A DNA stretch of 35,907 nucleotides. It comes from Candidatus Desulfatifera sulfidica. GTDB lineage: Bacteria; Desulfobacterota; Desulfobulbia; Desulfobulbales; Desulfocapsaceae. Positions 18,353-26,874 of this stretch are shown piece by piece. The notes beneath the pieces were generated by a model. That model did no database searches, was not told the origin of the DNA, and saw only the letters and a program-made list of their open reading frames with translations. The stretch lies in NCBI GenBank assembly GCA_014381505.1, contig JACNLK010000041.1:1-35907 (forward strand), read 5' to 3'. The translations under genes and the position numbers were made by a program. Every line of letters starts with the position of its first letter. Positions within the stretch are counted from its first letter, which is position 1.

Positions 18353-18634
18353 TCAGTCGGTGCAACCGTGTTCTCTGATCAGCTGTTTCCTGCGGATGGC
18401 GCTCAGGCGCCGGATCTGGTATTCCCGCTTGAGGGCAGCGGATCGTGAGGCGGCCGCTTCGCTGTAGACGAGCTCAACTGGGCGTCGGCATCGGGTATAG
18501 CGGGCTGCGCGTCCGGTGTGGTTGTGTTCATGCAGGCGCCGCCTGAGATCGGTGGTTATGCCGGTGTAGAGAGTTTGGTCGCGGCAGAGGAGGATGTAAA
18601 CATGCCATGAGTTTGGATCAGGCGGTTCGCTCAT
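18353..18634 (-). CDS. GIY-YIG domain protein, UPF0213 type
   Basis: 93-aa protein consisting almost entirely of a GIY-YIG nuclease domain: HVYILLCRDQTLYTGITTDL at 11-30 holds the VYIL and YTGI forms of the two motif halves, followed by RRRLHEHN and the C-terminal ALKREYQIRRLSAIRRKQLI typical of the YhbQ/UPF0213 group. Family members are small stand-alone proteins with suspected DNA-processing roles but little defined function. It lies 148 bases upstream of the LolA-like operon on the same strand; the link is probably only positional. Confidence 0.88.
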   Translation of the reverse strand: MSEPPDPNSWHVYILLCRDQTLYTGITTDLRRRLHEHNHTGRAARYTRCRRPVELVYSEAAASRSAALKREYQIRRLSAIRRKQLIREHGCTD

Positions 18635-18819
18635 TTTTTTGTGCGTGCGGAGTCATGTGGTCCAACTGGAGTGTATCCGGAATGCAGGGATCTGAATCAG
18701 GTCCTGATCATGCCATGAAGGTGAAAGAGTTGCAAGGAATCCGTGTGGATGGTATGTAAGTGGGGAGTTTGAGTTGAAGTCATTTTGAAGGTGTCAGTCA
18801 AGTAACTGTATGGAGTTTC

Positions 18820-19730
18820 ATGAGTCAGGACGATTCCCCGAGCAGCACTTCGCAACAGCCCCTGCCCGATGGTCAGGAGCCAGCGGATCAGGTCGATCAG
18901 GTCGATCAGGTCGATCAGGTCGATCAGCTGGACAGCCAGTCGCTGGTGGATCATCTCCGTGAGCTGCGGACCTGTCTGTTGTATTCCTTTATTGCGATCT
19001 TTATCGGATTTGCTGCTGCTTACAGCCAGATCAAAATTATCGGCCACTGGTTTTTTGAACCCCTGCTCTCGGTCCTGCCCCCTGATCATTCACTGATCTT
19101 TACCTCGTACCAGGAAGGGTTTTTTTTTATCTAAAGCTCGCCCTGGTCTGCGGAATCCTGTTTGCCAGCCCTGTCATTTTCTCTCAGATCTGGCGGTTCA
19201 TAGCCCCCGGTCTTTATCATCATGAAAAGCGGGCTGTTCTGCCCTTTTCCATTCTCTCCACGCTCTGTTTTTTAGGCGGTGCCGCCTTTGGTTATCTGGT
19301 TGTTTTTCCACCTGCCTTTCGTTTTCTGAGCGGTTATGGCAGCGAATATCTGGTTGCCATGCCTGCGGTGAGCGAGTATTTCTCTTTGGCCCTGAGGCTG
19401 TTGATCGCCTTTGGGGTGATCTTTGAGATGCCCATCCTCATGGTCTTTCTGGCCAAGATGGGGATCGTCAATGTCAGTTTCCTCAATCGCCATCGCAAGT
19501 ATGCTATTCTGATTAATTTTATTATCGCAGCTATTCTCACTCCGACTCCAGACATCATGAACCAGATGATGATGGGGATTCCTCTGATGATTCTGTACGA
19601 GATCAGCGTGGTCGCGGTCTGGATCTTTGGTCGTGGAACCTTTAAGGGTTTTTCAAAGGCTCCAGCAGGCTCAGAGGTGGCGTTGGTGTCCGAAGAGGAG
19701 AAGAAGCAGGTGCTGCCGGGAAAAGAGTAA
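18820..19730 (+). CDS. tatC: Twin-arginine translocase TatC, frame broken at a nine-T run
   Basis: Core receptor of the Tat pathway, which exports folded proteins bearing twin-arginine signals. The frame from ATG 18820 stops at 19132-19134, just after nine T at 19120-19128. The rest of TatC continues in the next frame from 19128 to the stop at 19730 without interruption. One extra T would give EGFFFYLKLALVCG, matching the EAFFTYIKVAL region of TatC, and a 303-aa protein. The second part keeps the conserved IWRFIAPGLYHHEKR loop with its Glu and the later membrane helices. The N-terminus has an unusual acidic extension with repeated VDQ. Either a sequencing or assembly error in the homopolymer, a true mutation, or rescue by transcript slippage is possible. 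No tatA or tatB lies nearby. Confidence 0.9.
18886..18927 (+). repeat. 9-bp tandem repeat in tatC
   Basis: The unit gatcaggtc is repeated four times exactly, plus a final gatcag. It encodes a run of Val-Asp-Gln at residues 22-36 of the cytoplasmic N-terminal extension. Because the unit is three codons long, changes in copy number keep the frame. Confidence 0.95.
19120..19128 (+). other. Nine-T homopolymer at the tatC frame break
   Basis: Nine consecutive T followed by atctaa. In the upstream frame translation ends two codons later; addition of one U in the mRNA restores the TatC frame. Runs of this length are known substrates for RNA polymerase slippage and are also common places for sequencing errors. 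Confidence 0.85.
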
Positions 19731-19791
19731 TTTGAACCCGGTGGGGCTGGAATGTTGCGTCCTGTCGGGGTATAGTTTGACGAAAAGGGAT

Positions 19792-19893
19792 GGCTCCCTT
19801 GAAAAAATGTCTTTTCAGGCAGGATTTGCGTTCCGCTCAAAATTTTCGGTGTGCCCTGGTCTGGTGTGATAATCATGATTTTTCAAAATACCC
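19792..19893. repeat. Shortened copy of the palindromic element
   Basis: Bases 19792-19847 match the reverse complement of 8031-8086 without gaps at 47 of 56 positions. The other end, gatttttcaaaataccc at 19877-19893, resembles the element terminus. The middle and most of the second arm are missing, so about 102 bases remain. It ends 27 bases before the aldolase ribosome site. Confidence 0.75.
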
Positions 19894-19920
19894 TTATATT
19901 CACTTGTAATATTTGTCATT

Positions 19921-19925
19921 GGAGG
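19921..19925 (+). promoter_or_regulatory. Shine-Dalgarno site fixing the aldolase start
   Basis: GGAGG with a five-base gap to ATG 19931. An in-frame TTG at 19913 lies upstream of this site and is therefore unlikely to be the start. Confidence 0.7.
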
Positions 19926-19930
19926 AAGGT

Positions 19931-21211
19931 ATGTGTGTGAGTGATGACTTCAGCCGGGTTTTGGACGTTGGTCGACCGCCCAATATTAAGAAACTGTTTC
20001 CCAATTCCCGGGCTCTTCTGGTCAGTGGAAAGGTCATTGATCGGGCTCTGCTGGCCAAGGGTGGAGCCATGACCATGGCTGCAAACGGCCGCAATCATTT
20101 TATTATTCGGGGGGCTCTCATGGCGGCGCAACGGGCTGAGGCCGCGTTGATTATTGAAATTGCCCGCTCTGAAGGGGGAGCCACGGCCTATTGTCCGGTC
20201 AATTACTGGAATATGGCTCGTCAGGTGGATGCGCTCTGTAATGAGTTGGGAATTACCGTACCTGTGGCTATTCATGCCGACCATTATGGCATTAAGAAGG
20301 TCGATGATCTGCCCATGGCCCGGGTGGAAATTCCATCGATCTTTGATGCCGGGATCACCTCCATTGCCATTGATGCCTCGCACATGCCCGACGACTTGAA
20401 CCTGTTGGCCAATCTTGATTTGAACAACTATATCCCTTCCTGGGCCGGGCTTGAGACCGAGGTTGGTGAAATTAAAGGAACACAGGGCCTGTCGACGGTT
20501 GACGATGCCTCGTTTTTGATTCAGGGGCTGAACGCCCATGGCATCTGTCCGGACTGGATCGCTCTGAATAACGGGACTACCCATGGCATTGAGGCCAGCG
20601 GTCAGGGGATTCAGGTGGAGTTGACCTCGGCCATCCATGAGGCCTTGACGCCTTATGGGACGTCAGGCGCCCAGCATGGGACCTCGGGCAACAGTTCCGA
20701 GCGGCTGCGTGAGATTGCCGCAAGTACACGCACCACCAAGGCCAACGTGGCCACGGCTCTGCAGATGGTATCCTGGGGGCTTGAGGTCAATGATTATGGC
20801 AACGCCATCCTTGATGTCAATGGTGATTTTAAGAAGGTCGCCGGGCAAGGTGTCAGCGAGGAAGTCTGGGCGCAGATGGTAGCCCATGCCCAAGCTGAGG
20901 GCTGGAAGGGTGGCAGTTATAAGAACCTGAACCTGATTTTTGAAAATCGATTCCTGGGCCAACGCTCCGAAGTTCGTGAGCGCATGGCAAAGCGGGTTGA
21001 GGATTTCGTCTACACCATGCTGGTTGATGTCTTCCACGCCGATGGTTCTGCAGGCATTGCCCGAGAACTCCTCCTTGAGGCCGGTTCCTATGACCTGGGG
21101 GCAAAAGCCGAGCGAATTGAAGATCCTGCCCAATGGACTGAGGCCAAGATCACTGAGCGTGCCGCAACCCTGGATGTGAATGAAGGACCTGAGGGCGATT
21201 TCGACGATTGA
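19931..21211 (+). CDS. fba: Class II (zinc) fructose-bisphosphate aldolase family protein
   Basis: Metal-dependent aldolase, most likely cleaving or forming fructose-1,6-bisphosphate in glycolysis and gluconeogenesis. The 426-aa product shows the class II landmarks: AIHADHYG at 113-120 (catalytic Asp117, zinc His118), an acidic loop GLETEVGEIKG around 173-183, TTHG with His219, and AQHGTSG with His249. It is longer than the common 340-360 aa enzymes, which fits a long subgroup. Substrate specificity is inferred from the family; a tagatose-bisphosphate or other sugar role is not excluded. Start ATG 19931 is set by GGAGG. It stands alone between tatC and tpx. Confidence 0.85.
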   Translation: MCVSDDFSRVLDVGRPPNIKKLFPNSRALLVSGKVIDRALLAKGGAMTMAANGRNHFIIRGALMAAQRAEAALIIEIARSEGGATAYCPVNYWNMARQVDALCNELGITVPVAIHADHYGIKKVDDLPMARVEIPSIFDAGITSIAIDASHMPDDLNLLANLDLNNYIPSWAGLETEVGEIKGTQGLSTVDDASFLIQGLNAHGICPDWIALNNGTTHGIEASGQGIQVELTSAIHEALTPYGTSGAQHGTSGNSSERLREIAASTRTTKANVATALQMVSWGLEVNDYGNAILDVNGDFKKVAGQGVSEEVWAQMVAHAQAEGWKGGSYKNLNLIFENRFLGQRSEVRERMAKRVEDFVYTMLVDVFHADGSAGIARELLLEAGSYDLGAKAERIEDPAQWTEAKITERAATLDVNEGPEGDFDD

Positions 21212-21335
21212 TGGAACGTTGTCGATTGAGGGTTTCGTTCTGAGAGGACCTGTATGATGTTGTGTGGAGCCTGATTTCTTGGGCCTTGGTTTTTGCTCTT
21301 TTGCCGGGCCCTGTGGTTCGAGAATAAATACAAAT

Positions 21336-21364
21336 CCCCCTTGGCGGTGCTTCTGCCAAGGGGG
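21336..21364 (+). terminator. Strong hairpin after the aldolase gene, no T run
   Basis: Perfect 10-pair stem cccccttggc at 21336-21345 with gccaaggggg at 21355-21364, loop of nine. It is followed by more G and then tgtttgtgg, so it lacks the usual T tract. It may still stop or protect the transcript 3' end. Confidence 0.5.
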
Positions 21365-21393
21365 GGGGTGTTTGTGGTGCTGATGAATTATGC

Positions 21394-21421
21394 TTGCAGA
21401 AATCTATCCAGGAACTATTCT
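21394..21421 (+). promoter_or_regulatory. Candidate tpx promoter
   Basis: TTGCAG at 21394-21399, a 16-base spacer, and TATTCT at 21416-21421, about 60 bases before the tpx start. Each box matches consensus at 4/6. Pattern match only. Confidence 0.35.
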
Positions 21422-21479
21422 TAAATAAGTGGCATTTTATATCGGGTAATTAAGCCCTTTATTTTCAAGGAGGTTCTTT

Positions 21480-21989
21480 ATGGCCAAGATTACATTACAG
21501 GGAAATTCCATTGACACCATTGGTGCGTTACCGGCTCTGCAGAGTCAGGCCCCGGCCTTTCGCCTGACCAGGACTGATCTGTCCGACTGCATCCTTGTCG
21601 ATTTTGCGGAGCAAAAGATTGTTATGAATATTTTCCCCAGTATCGATACCGGGGTCTGTGCTGCATCGGTGCGTCATTTTAATCAAGATGCGGGTGAATT
21701 AGAGGAGACCGTGGTCCTTTGTATCTCGGGAGATCTGCCCTTTGCCCATCAGCGTTTTTGTGAGGGTGAGGGGCTAGCCAATGTCATTCCACTCTCAGTC
21801 TTTCGGGCGCCTGAGTTTGGCCGGGACTATGGGGTGACTATTACCAGCGGCCCTTTGACCGGGCTCCTGTCGCGGGCTATTATTATCATAGATACTTCGG
21901 GCCAGGTGGTCTACACCGAGCAGGTTCCAGAGATCACCCAGGAGCCTGATTATGATGCGGCCCTCAAGGCTTTGTGTCGGGTCGACTGA
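21480..21989 (+). CDS. tpx: Thiol peroxidase, 2-Cys peroxiredoxin Tpx type
   Basis: Reduces hydroperoxides using thioredoxin. The 169-aa product keeps the peroxidatic Cys60 in NIFPSIDTGVCAASVRHFN and the resolving Cys94 in QRFCEGEGL, the same positions as in E. coli Tpx (61 and 95) within one residue. The length is also normal. An excellent AGGAGG lies eight bases before the start. A terminator follows that also serves dxs from the other side. Confidence 0.96.
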   Translation: MAKITLQGNSIDTIGALPALQSQAPAFRLTRTDLSDCILVDFAEQKIVMNIFPSIDTGVCAASVRHFNQDAGELEETVVLCISGDLPFAHQRFCEGEGLANVIPLSVFRAPEFGRDYGVTITSGPLTGLLSRAIIIIDTSGQVVYTEQVPEITQEPDYDAALKALCRVD

Positions 21990-22013
21990 CAGAAGAGAGT
22001 TTGGAGTTTTGCA

Positions 22014-22054
22014 AAAAAACCCGATACCTGCAAATCGCGGGTACCGGGTTTTTT
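22014..22054. terminator. Bidirectional terminator between tpx and dxs
   Basis: The arms at 22014-22028 and 22040-22054 pair at 14 of 15 positions (aaaaaacccgatacc with ggtaccgggtttttt) around an 11-base loop. The T run on one strand and A run on the other let it act for both convergent genes. Confidence 0.9.
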
Positions 22055-22084
22055 TGGACAGGGGCAAGGCAAGGGGGGTATTTC

Positions 22085-23998
22085 TCAGTCCGCTTTCATC
22101 AGTTCAATGGCCACCTTGATGATTGACGGGGAGTCGAGGCTGCTCTTGCGCCACAGGGTCTTTTGTGGTCCATGCTCGATGAAGTGATCCGGGTGGGCCA
22201 GAATTTTGCTCTTGATTCCGTACAATCCGCGCTGTGAGAAGAGTTCAAGGATTGAGCTGCCAAAACCCCCTTGGCCCGCATTGTCTTCGATGGTGATCAT
22301 GCGTCCAGTGTGCTCTGCCCAGTCGCAGATCAGGTCGGCATCCAGGGGCTTGATAAAGCGGGGGTTGATCACCGCGGCGGCAATACCGAGCTTGCTCAGG
22401 CCTTCCGCGGCGCGCAGGGCCGGATGGACCCGGTTGCCCACCGGCAGGAGGAGCAGATCGCTCCCCTCACGCAGGACCTCTCCCTGGCCAATGGTCAGCT
22501 CTTTCAGGGTGGATTCAAGTTTAACCCCTTCGCCAGAACCACGTGGGTAGCGAACAGCAGATGGCCCTTTGAAACGGCTGGCGGTGAAGAGCATGTGCTG
22601 CAGCTCGTCTTCGTCTTTGGGAGCCATATACACCAGATTGGGGATGTACCTGAGGAAGGAGATGTCAAAGACCCCGTGGTGGGTGGGGCCGTCGTCGCCA
22701 ACAACTCCCCCACGGTCAATGGCCAGAGTGACCGGTAGATTCTGCAGGCAGACATCGTGGATAATCTGATCCATGGCCCGTTGGAAGAATGATGAGTAGA
22801 TGGCAACCATGGGGTGGAAACCCTCAAGGGCCAGGCCGGCGGCAAAGGTGACGGCATGCTGCTCGGCAATACCCACATCAAAGAAGCGCTCGGGAAACTC
22901 TTCGGCAAAAGAATCCAGCCCGGTTCCTGCCGGCATGGCCGCTGAAATACCAATGATTTTTGGATTTTTTCGAGCCATTTTACTCATGGTCTCGCCAAAG
23001 ATCCTGGTGTAGCTCACCGGGCCACCGGATGGGTGGGGAGAGCCTGTTTTAATCTCAAAGGGACCAACACCATGGTAGTTGCCCGGATTGTCTTCGGCAG
23101 GCTTGTACCCCTTCCCTTTGGTGGTGATCACATGGACCAGAACCGGACCGTCGAGATTGTCACGGACATTTTCCAGAGTTGGCAGCAGGGCATCCAGGTC
23201 ATGCCCGGGGATCGGGCCCACATAGTAGAACTTCAGGGCTTCGAAGAGCATTCCCGGGGTGAAAAAACTTTTTATGTTTTCCTCGCTTCTCTTTAAAACA
23301 CTGAGGATATTTTCACCTACTCCTGAGAGTTCGTGCAGGCGGGTGGCGATGTGATTACGCAGGCGGCTGACCGTCTTGCCGGTCAGTTTGCGGCTCAGAA
23401 AACTTGAGAGGGCGCCGACGTTCTCTGAGATCGACATCTCATTGTCGTTGAGGATGACGATCAGGTCGCGGTCCAGGTGTCCGGCCTGGTTCAAAGCTTC
23501 AAAGGCCATGCCGGCCGTCATGGAGCCATCACCAATGACGGCGATGACCTTGCGTTTGTCGCCGTTCATTTCTTTACCGCAACTCATGCCCAGTGCCGCG
23601 GACAGAGAGGTAGAGGAATGACCGGTTTCCAGCGCATCGTACGGGCTTTCCTTGAATTTGGGAAAGCCGCTCATTCCTTTGTATTGACGCAGGGTGTGGA
23701 ATGTCTCCTGCCGTCCGGTGATCAGTTTGTGGGCGTAGGTCTGATGACCGACATCCCAGATCAACTTGTCTTCCGGGGTGTTAAAGACTTTGTGCAGGGC
23801 CAGGGTCAGTTCGACCACGCCCAGGCTTGGAGCCAGGTGTCCGCCGGTTTCTGAGACGGTGTTGATGATGGTCTCGCGAATATCCCGTGAGATGACTTTG
23901 AGTTGGGGAACACTCAAGTCACGCAGGTCTTCAGGAGACTTGATATCCTTGAGTCGGGGCGAGGCCGTGGTCGTGATGTCTGGATCAGATGTCAGCAT
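22085..23998 (-). CDS. dxs: 1-deoxy-D-xylulose-5-phosphate synthase
   Basis: TPP enzyme joining pyruvate and glyceraldehyde-3-phosphate to make DXP, the entry to the MEP isoprenoid pathway and to thiamine and pyridoxal synthesis. The 637-aa product has GGHLAPSLG with His54, the TPP-binding GDGSMTAG starting at 157 with the closing Asn in LNDN near 186, and the central DVGIAEQHAVTFAAGLA of the pyrimidine domain with its catalytic Glu. The C-terminal transketolase domain is complete. Length is standard. It starts 15 bases after ispA and ends the xseB-ispA-dxs operon, a common gene order. Confidence 0.97.
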   Translation of the reverse strand: MLTSDPDITTTASPRLKDIKSPEDLRDLSVPQLKVISRDIRETIINTVSETGGHLAPSLGVVELTLALHKVFNTPEDKLIWDVGHQTYAHKLITGRQETFHTLRQYKGMSGFPKFKESPYDALETGHSSTSLSAALGMSCGKEMNGDKRKVIAVIGDGSMTAGMAFEALNQAGHLDRDLIVILNDNEMSISENVGALSSFLSRKLTGKTVSRLRNHIATRLHELSGVGENILSVLKRSEENIKSFFTPGMLFEALKFYYVGPIPGHDLDALLPTLENVRDNLDGPVLVHVITTKGKGYKPAEDNPGNYHGVGPFEIKTGSPHPSGGPVSYTRIFGETMSKMARKNPKIIGISAAMPAGTGLDSFAEEFPERFFDVGIAEQHAVTFAAGLALEGFHPMVAIYSSFFQRAMDQIIHDVCLQNLPVTLAIDRGGVVGDDGPTHHGVFDISFLRYIPNLVYMAPKDEDELQHMLFTASRFKGPSAVRYPRGSGEGVKLESTLKELTIGQGEVLREGSDLLLLPVGNRVHPALRAAEGLSKLGIAAAVINPRFIKPLDADLICDWAEHTGRMITIEDNAGQGGFGSSILELFSQRGLYGIKSKILAHPDHFIEHGPQKTLWRKSSLDSPSIIKVAIELMKAD

Positions 23999-24013
23999 AA
24001 ATGAGGTCGTGTG

Positions 24014-24910
24014 TCAGTGCGAACGGGTTTCGATATAGCGGGCCAGCCCGCGTAATGGTTCGGCTTTGTGATCAAAGCACTTGAGTGCGGTCAGGGCAAG
24101 CTCGACTGCCTCCCGGGCCTTGTTGCGAGTTTCAGTTATGCCGAAGTAGGCAGGGTATGTGGCCTTGCCCCGTTCGGCGTCGCTGCCCGCAGCCTTGCCT
24201 AATTGTTCAGTGGTGGCGGTGGCGTTCAGGAGGTCGTCGACAATCTGAAATGCCAGGCCGATCTGGCGACCGTAGGCGTCAAGTGCCTGAATCTGCTGAC
24301 TGTCGGCTCCGGCCCCCAGGGCGCCGGCAAGGACAGAGGACTTGATCAGGGCACCGGTCTTGCTGCGGTGTATGTCACGCAGGGTCTCAAAGGGGAAGTC
24401 CCGGTTCTCGTTGGCAATATCCAGTGCTTGCCCCCCGACCATTCCCAGGGAACCAGCCGCCCGGGCAATGCAGTGGGTCATGGCCAGCAAGCGTTCCGGA
24501 GCAAGGGTGTTGATGGTCCTATTGCTGATCAGATCAAAGGCAAAGGCGTGCAGTCCGTCACCTGCCAGTATGGCTTCGGCCTCACCAAAGAGGATGTGGT
24601 TGGTTGCCTTGCCGCGCCGCAGTTCATCGTCGTCCATGGCCGGCAGGTCGTCGTGAATCAGGGAGTAGGTGTGGATGCACTCCAGGGCACAGGCTGCGGG
24701 CATCAAGGCCTGCTCAACAGCGGGAGCATCGTCCACGGCGCGCCCGGCTGCCAGACAGAGAATGGGCCGTATCCGTTTACCACCGGCAAAGAGGCTGTAG
24801 CGCATGGCCTCGATGTGTTGCCTGAACAGCCCTTCGGCCGGGAGCATGTATTCGGCCAGTGCTTTTTCGACCAGAAGCCGCTGCTCATTCAGGTACTGTT
24901 TGGTTTTCAT
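24014..24910 (-). CDS. ispA: Polyprenyl synthetase, farnesyl diphosphate synthase type
   Basis: Chain-elongating prenyltransferase combining isopentenyl and allylic diphosphates. The 298-aa product has GGKRIRP at 43-49, the first Asp-rich motif DDLPAMDDD at 87-95 (with the two-residue insert of bacterial FPP/GGPP enzymes), and GQALDI. The second motif is DDLLN at 225-229, with Asn in place of the last Asp; related enzymes often show this variant. I chose the ATG at 24910, which gives a normal N-terminus; the start at 24994 would add 28 unrelated residues encoded within xseB. It overlaps xseB by 26 bases. FPP versus GGPP as product cannot be settled by eye. Confidence 0.92.
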   Translation of the reverse strand: MKTKQYLNEQRLLVEKALAEYMLPAEGLFRQHIEAMRYSLFAGGKRIRPILCLAAGRAVDDAPAVEQALMPAACALECIHTYSLIHDDLPAMDDDELRRGKATNHILFGEAEAILAGDGLHAFAFDLISNRTINTLAPERLLAMTHCIARAAGSLGMVGGQALDIANENRDFPFETLRDIHRSKTGALIKSSVLAGALGAGADSQQIQALDAYGRQIGLAFQIVDDLLNATATTEQLGKAAGSDAERGKATYPAYFGITETRNKAREAVELALTALKCFDHKAEPLRGLARYIETRSH

Positions 24911-25139
24911 GCTCGTCGCTGTTGCTGTCGAAGGGGACTGACTCAAGTTTACCGTTTTTGTTGAGGAGAAGCTCCACTTTGGCCCGGGCCTCACTCAATT
25001 CACGGTTGCAGAATTCGGCCAGTTCTATGCCTTCGTTGAACTTTTTCAGACTCACGTCAAGGCTCAAATCACCCGTTTCCAGCTCTTCAGTGATCTTTTC
25101 CAGTCGGGCAAGACCATTTTCAAATGTTCGTTTGGCCAT
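24885..25139 (-). CDS. xseB: Exodeoxyribonuclease VII small subunit
   Basis: Small subunit of the nuclease that degrades single-stranded DNA to oligonucleotides. The 84-aa product opens with [20 protein letters not shown] and continues [20 protein letters not shown], the whole-protein signature of XseB. The C-terminus is a little longer than usual and is polar. It heads the xseB-ispA-dxs operon; xseA is not in the window. The ispA start lies inside its 3' end. Confidence 0.93.
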   Translation of the reverse strand: MAKRTFENGLARLEKITEELETGDLSLDVSLKKFNEGIELAEFCNRELSEARAKVELLLNKNGKLESVPFDSNSDEHENQTVPE

Positions 25140-25182
25140 AATGTATTATGATGTTTATTCATGATGACGGGCAGGGTGAGTT

Positions 25183-25212
25183 GTTATTTTGGCTCATTGC
25201 TGCAGCTGTCAA
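25183..25212 (-). promoter_or_regulatory. Candidate promoter for xseB-ispA-dxs
   Basis: Minus strand: a perfect TTGACA (25212-25207), an 18-base spacer, then AATAAC (25188-25183, 4/6). It lies about 45 bases before the xseB start in the 141-base divergent gap shared with xerC. Confidence 0.42.
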
Positions 25213-25280
25213 AGAGTGACCATTCTATTCACTGAGCCGCCAGAAGTCGAGAAGAAAATCCCAATTGAACCCGTCAGGCC

Positions 25281-26222
25281 GTGCCTTCTAAACCCCATAT
25301 CCTTGAAGAACCGCTGCATCAGTTCCTGTCCTGGTTGACCAATGAGAAGGGCTATTCGCCCCATACCATTGACAGCTATCGACGGGATATCCTGGAGTTT
25401 CAAGCCAGTTTGCCTGCAGATATTGACCTTGCGGCCATTGAGACGATCCATGTTCGCCGTTATGTGGTGAGCCTGCATGGTCGTAACAGCTCGGCCACTG
25501 TGGCCCGCAAGCTCTCTGCGCTGCGCAGCCTTTTTCGCTTCATGCAGCGTCGACTTGGGCTTGACTCAGATCCTCTGGTCGGGGTTATGGCACCAAAAAC
25601 AGGGCGTTCCATCCCCGTGTTTCTGACCGTGGATGAGGTCTTCAGTCTACTTGAGGCCCCTGGCGACCAGGACAGTTTCGCGGCCCGGGATATTGCTTTG
25701 CTTGAGCTTTTGTATTCCACCGGAATGCGGGTGGCGGAGCTGGTTTCCCGTGATCTTGCCGACCTTGATTTCGAGTCCGGGATGCTTAGGGTGAGGGGCA
25801 AAGGAAACAAGGAGCGTCTGGTTCCAGTGGGTCGTCCGGCCCGGGAGGCAGTCCGTGCCTGGCTGGGGTTGCGCAATGAGCTCACCGCAGCCCGTGTGCG
25901 GCGAGGCCATCTGCCTGAGCGGAATGCTCTGTTTTTGAATGGACAGGGGGGGCGTTTGAGTGTTCGGAGTGTGGAGCGACTGATCCGGATGTATGGTGAG
26001 CGGGCCGGAATTCTCCAGGCCGTGACTCCCCACGCTCTCAGGCATTCCTATGCCACTCATCTCCTGGAGATGGGGGCTGATCTGCGTTCGGTTCAGGAAT
26101 TACTCGGCCATGCCAGTTTATCCACAACTCAGCGCTATACCCATCTGACTCTGGATCATCTGGCCGAGGTCTATGATCACGCGCATCCCTTGGGCGGAGC
26201 CCAGGAGAGCCGGAAAAAGTGA
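25281..26222 (+). CDS. xerC: Tyrosine recombinase XerC/XerD
   Basis: Site-specific recombinase that resolves chromosome dimers at dif. The 313-aa product has the N-terminal SAM-like core-binding domain (about 8-95) and the catalytic domain with all expected residues: Arg150 in STGMRVAEL, Lys174 in RGKGNKERLVPV, His251 and Arg254 in HALRHSYATH, His277 in LLGHASLS, and nucleophile Tyr286 in TTQRYTHL. GTG 25281 is the first possible start, because an in-frame TGA lies five codons upstream. It precedes hslVU, the same order as codV-clpQ-clpY in Bacillus, which favours the XerC name. It is a housekeeping recombinase; no mobile element genes surround it. Confidence 0.93.
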   Translation: MPSKPHILEEPLHQFLSWLTNEKGYSPHTIDSYRRDILEFQASLPADIDLAAIETIHVRRYVVSLHGRNSSATVARKLSALRSLFRFMQRRLGLDSDPLVGVMAPKTGRSIPVFLTVDEVFSLLEAPGDQDSFAARDIALLELLYSTGMRVAELVSRDLADLDFESGMLRVRGKGNKERLVPVGRPAREAVRAWLGLRNELTAARVRRGHLPERNALFLNGQGGRLSVRSVERLIRMYGERAGILQAVTPHALRHSYATHLLEMGADLRSVQELLGHASLSTTQRYTHLTLDHLAEVYDHAHPLGGAQESRKK

Positions 26223-26247
26223 CGGTATCCCAATGATTTTTCATATG

Positions 26248-26276
26248 TCGAAATGCTTTATTCGCCATCGTATATT
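26248..26276 (+). promoter_or_regulatory. Candidate hslVU promoter
   Basis: TCGAAA at 26248-26253, a 17-base spacer, and TATATT at 26271-26276 (4/6 and 5/6). It lies in the 118-base gap before hslV. It does not match the sigma-32 consensus, though hslVU is often heat-induced. Confidence 0.4.
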
Positions 26277-26340
26277 ATAAGATGCTGTTGTGACATTATC
26301 AAAAAAACTTTAAACGAGTTAAATCTTCGAGCGGGAAAAA

Positions 26341-26874
26341 ATGAAAATCAGATCAACAACTATCTTAGCCGTCCGTCATAAGGGGCAGGTGGCCGTGGCA
26401 GGTGATGGCCAGGTCTCCATGGGAAATACGGTCATGAAGCATGATGCACGCAAGGTCCGCCGTCTTTATAATGATCAGGTCATTACCGGTTTTGCCGGGG
26501 CTACAGCAGATGCCTTTACCCTTTTTGACAAACTTGAGCAGAAGCTGGAACAGTATAATGGCAACCTGATGCGGGCCGCAGTCGAGCTGGCCAAGGAGTG
26601 GCGCACCGACAAAATGCTTCGTCGTCTGGAGGCCATGCTCATTGCCGTAGACAGCGAGCACAGTCTGCTGCTCAGCGGGACCGGAGACGTGATTGAACCC
26701 GACGGGGGTGGTGTCCTGGCCATTGGTTCCGGCGGCCCGTACGCTCAGTCGGCTGCTCTTGCCCTGGTTCAGCACAGTGATCTGGATGCAGAGGCAATTT
26801 GTCGCGCATCCATGCAGATTGCCGGCTCCATCTGTGTTTTCACCAATCATTCCATGACACTTGAGACATTATGA
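26341..26874 (+). CDS. hslV: ATP-dependent protease peptidase subunit HslV
   Basis: Proteasome-like threonine peptidase forming two stacked hexamers capped by HslU. The 177-aa product starts [11 protein letters not shown], so the catalytic Thr follows a five-residue propeptide that must be removed, unlike the Met-Thr start of E. coli. [14 protein letters not shown] and the Lys in VRRLYNDQ segment are typical, as is the C-terminal [11 protein letters not shown]. The stop overlaps the hslU start by four bases (ATGA). Confidence 0.97.
   Translation: MKIRSTTILAVRHKGQVAVAGDGQVSMGNTVMKHDARKVRRLYNDQVITGFAGATADAFTLFDKLEQKLEQYNGNLMRAAVELAKEWRTDKMLRRLEAMLIAVDSEHSLLLSGTGDVIEPDGGGVLAIGSGGPYAQSAALALVQHSDLDAEAICRASMQIAGSICVFTNHSMTLETL

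Noticed and set aside
21636-21665. Gly in place of Pro in the Tpx active-site motif (DTGVC)
   Set aside because: E. coli Tpx has the same DTGVC sequence, so it is a normal family variant.
24911-24994. Upstream start for ispA adding 28 residues
   Set aside because: The added residues are encoded inside xseB and resemble no prenyl synthase N-terminus; ATG 24910 gives a normal protein.
25281-26222. Integrase of a mobile element
   Set aside because: The tyrosine recombinase has XerC/D length and is followed by hslVU. There is no adjacent tRNA, attachment repeat or phage gene.
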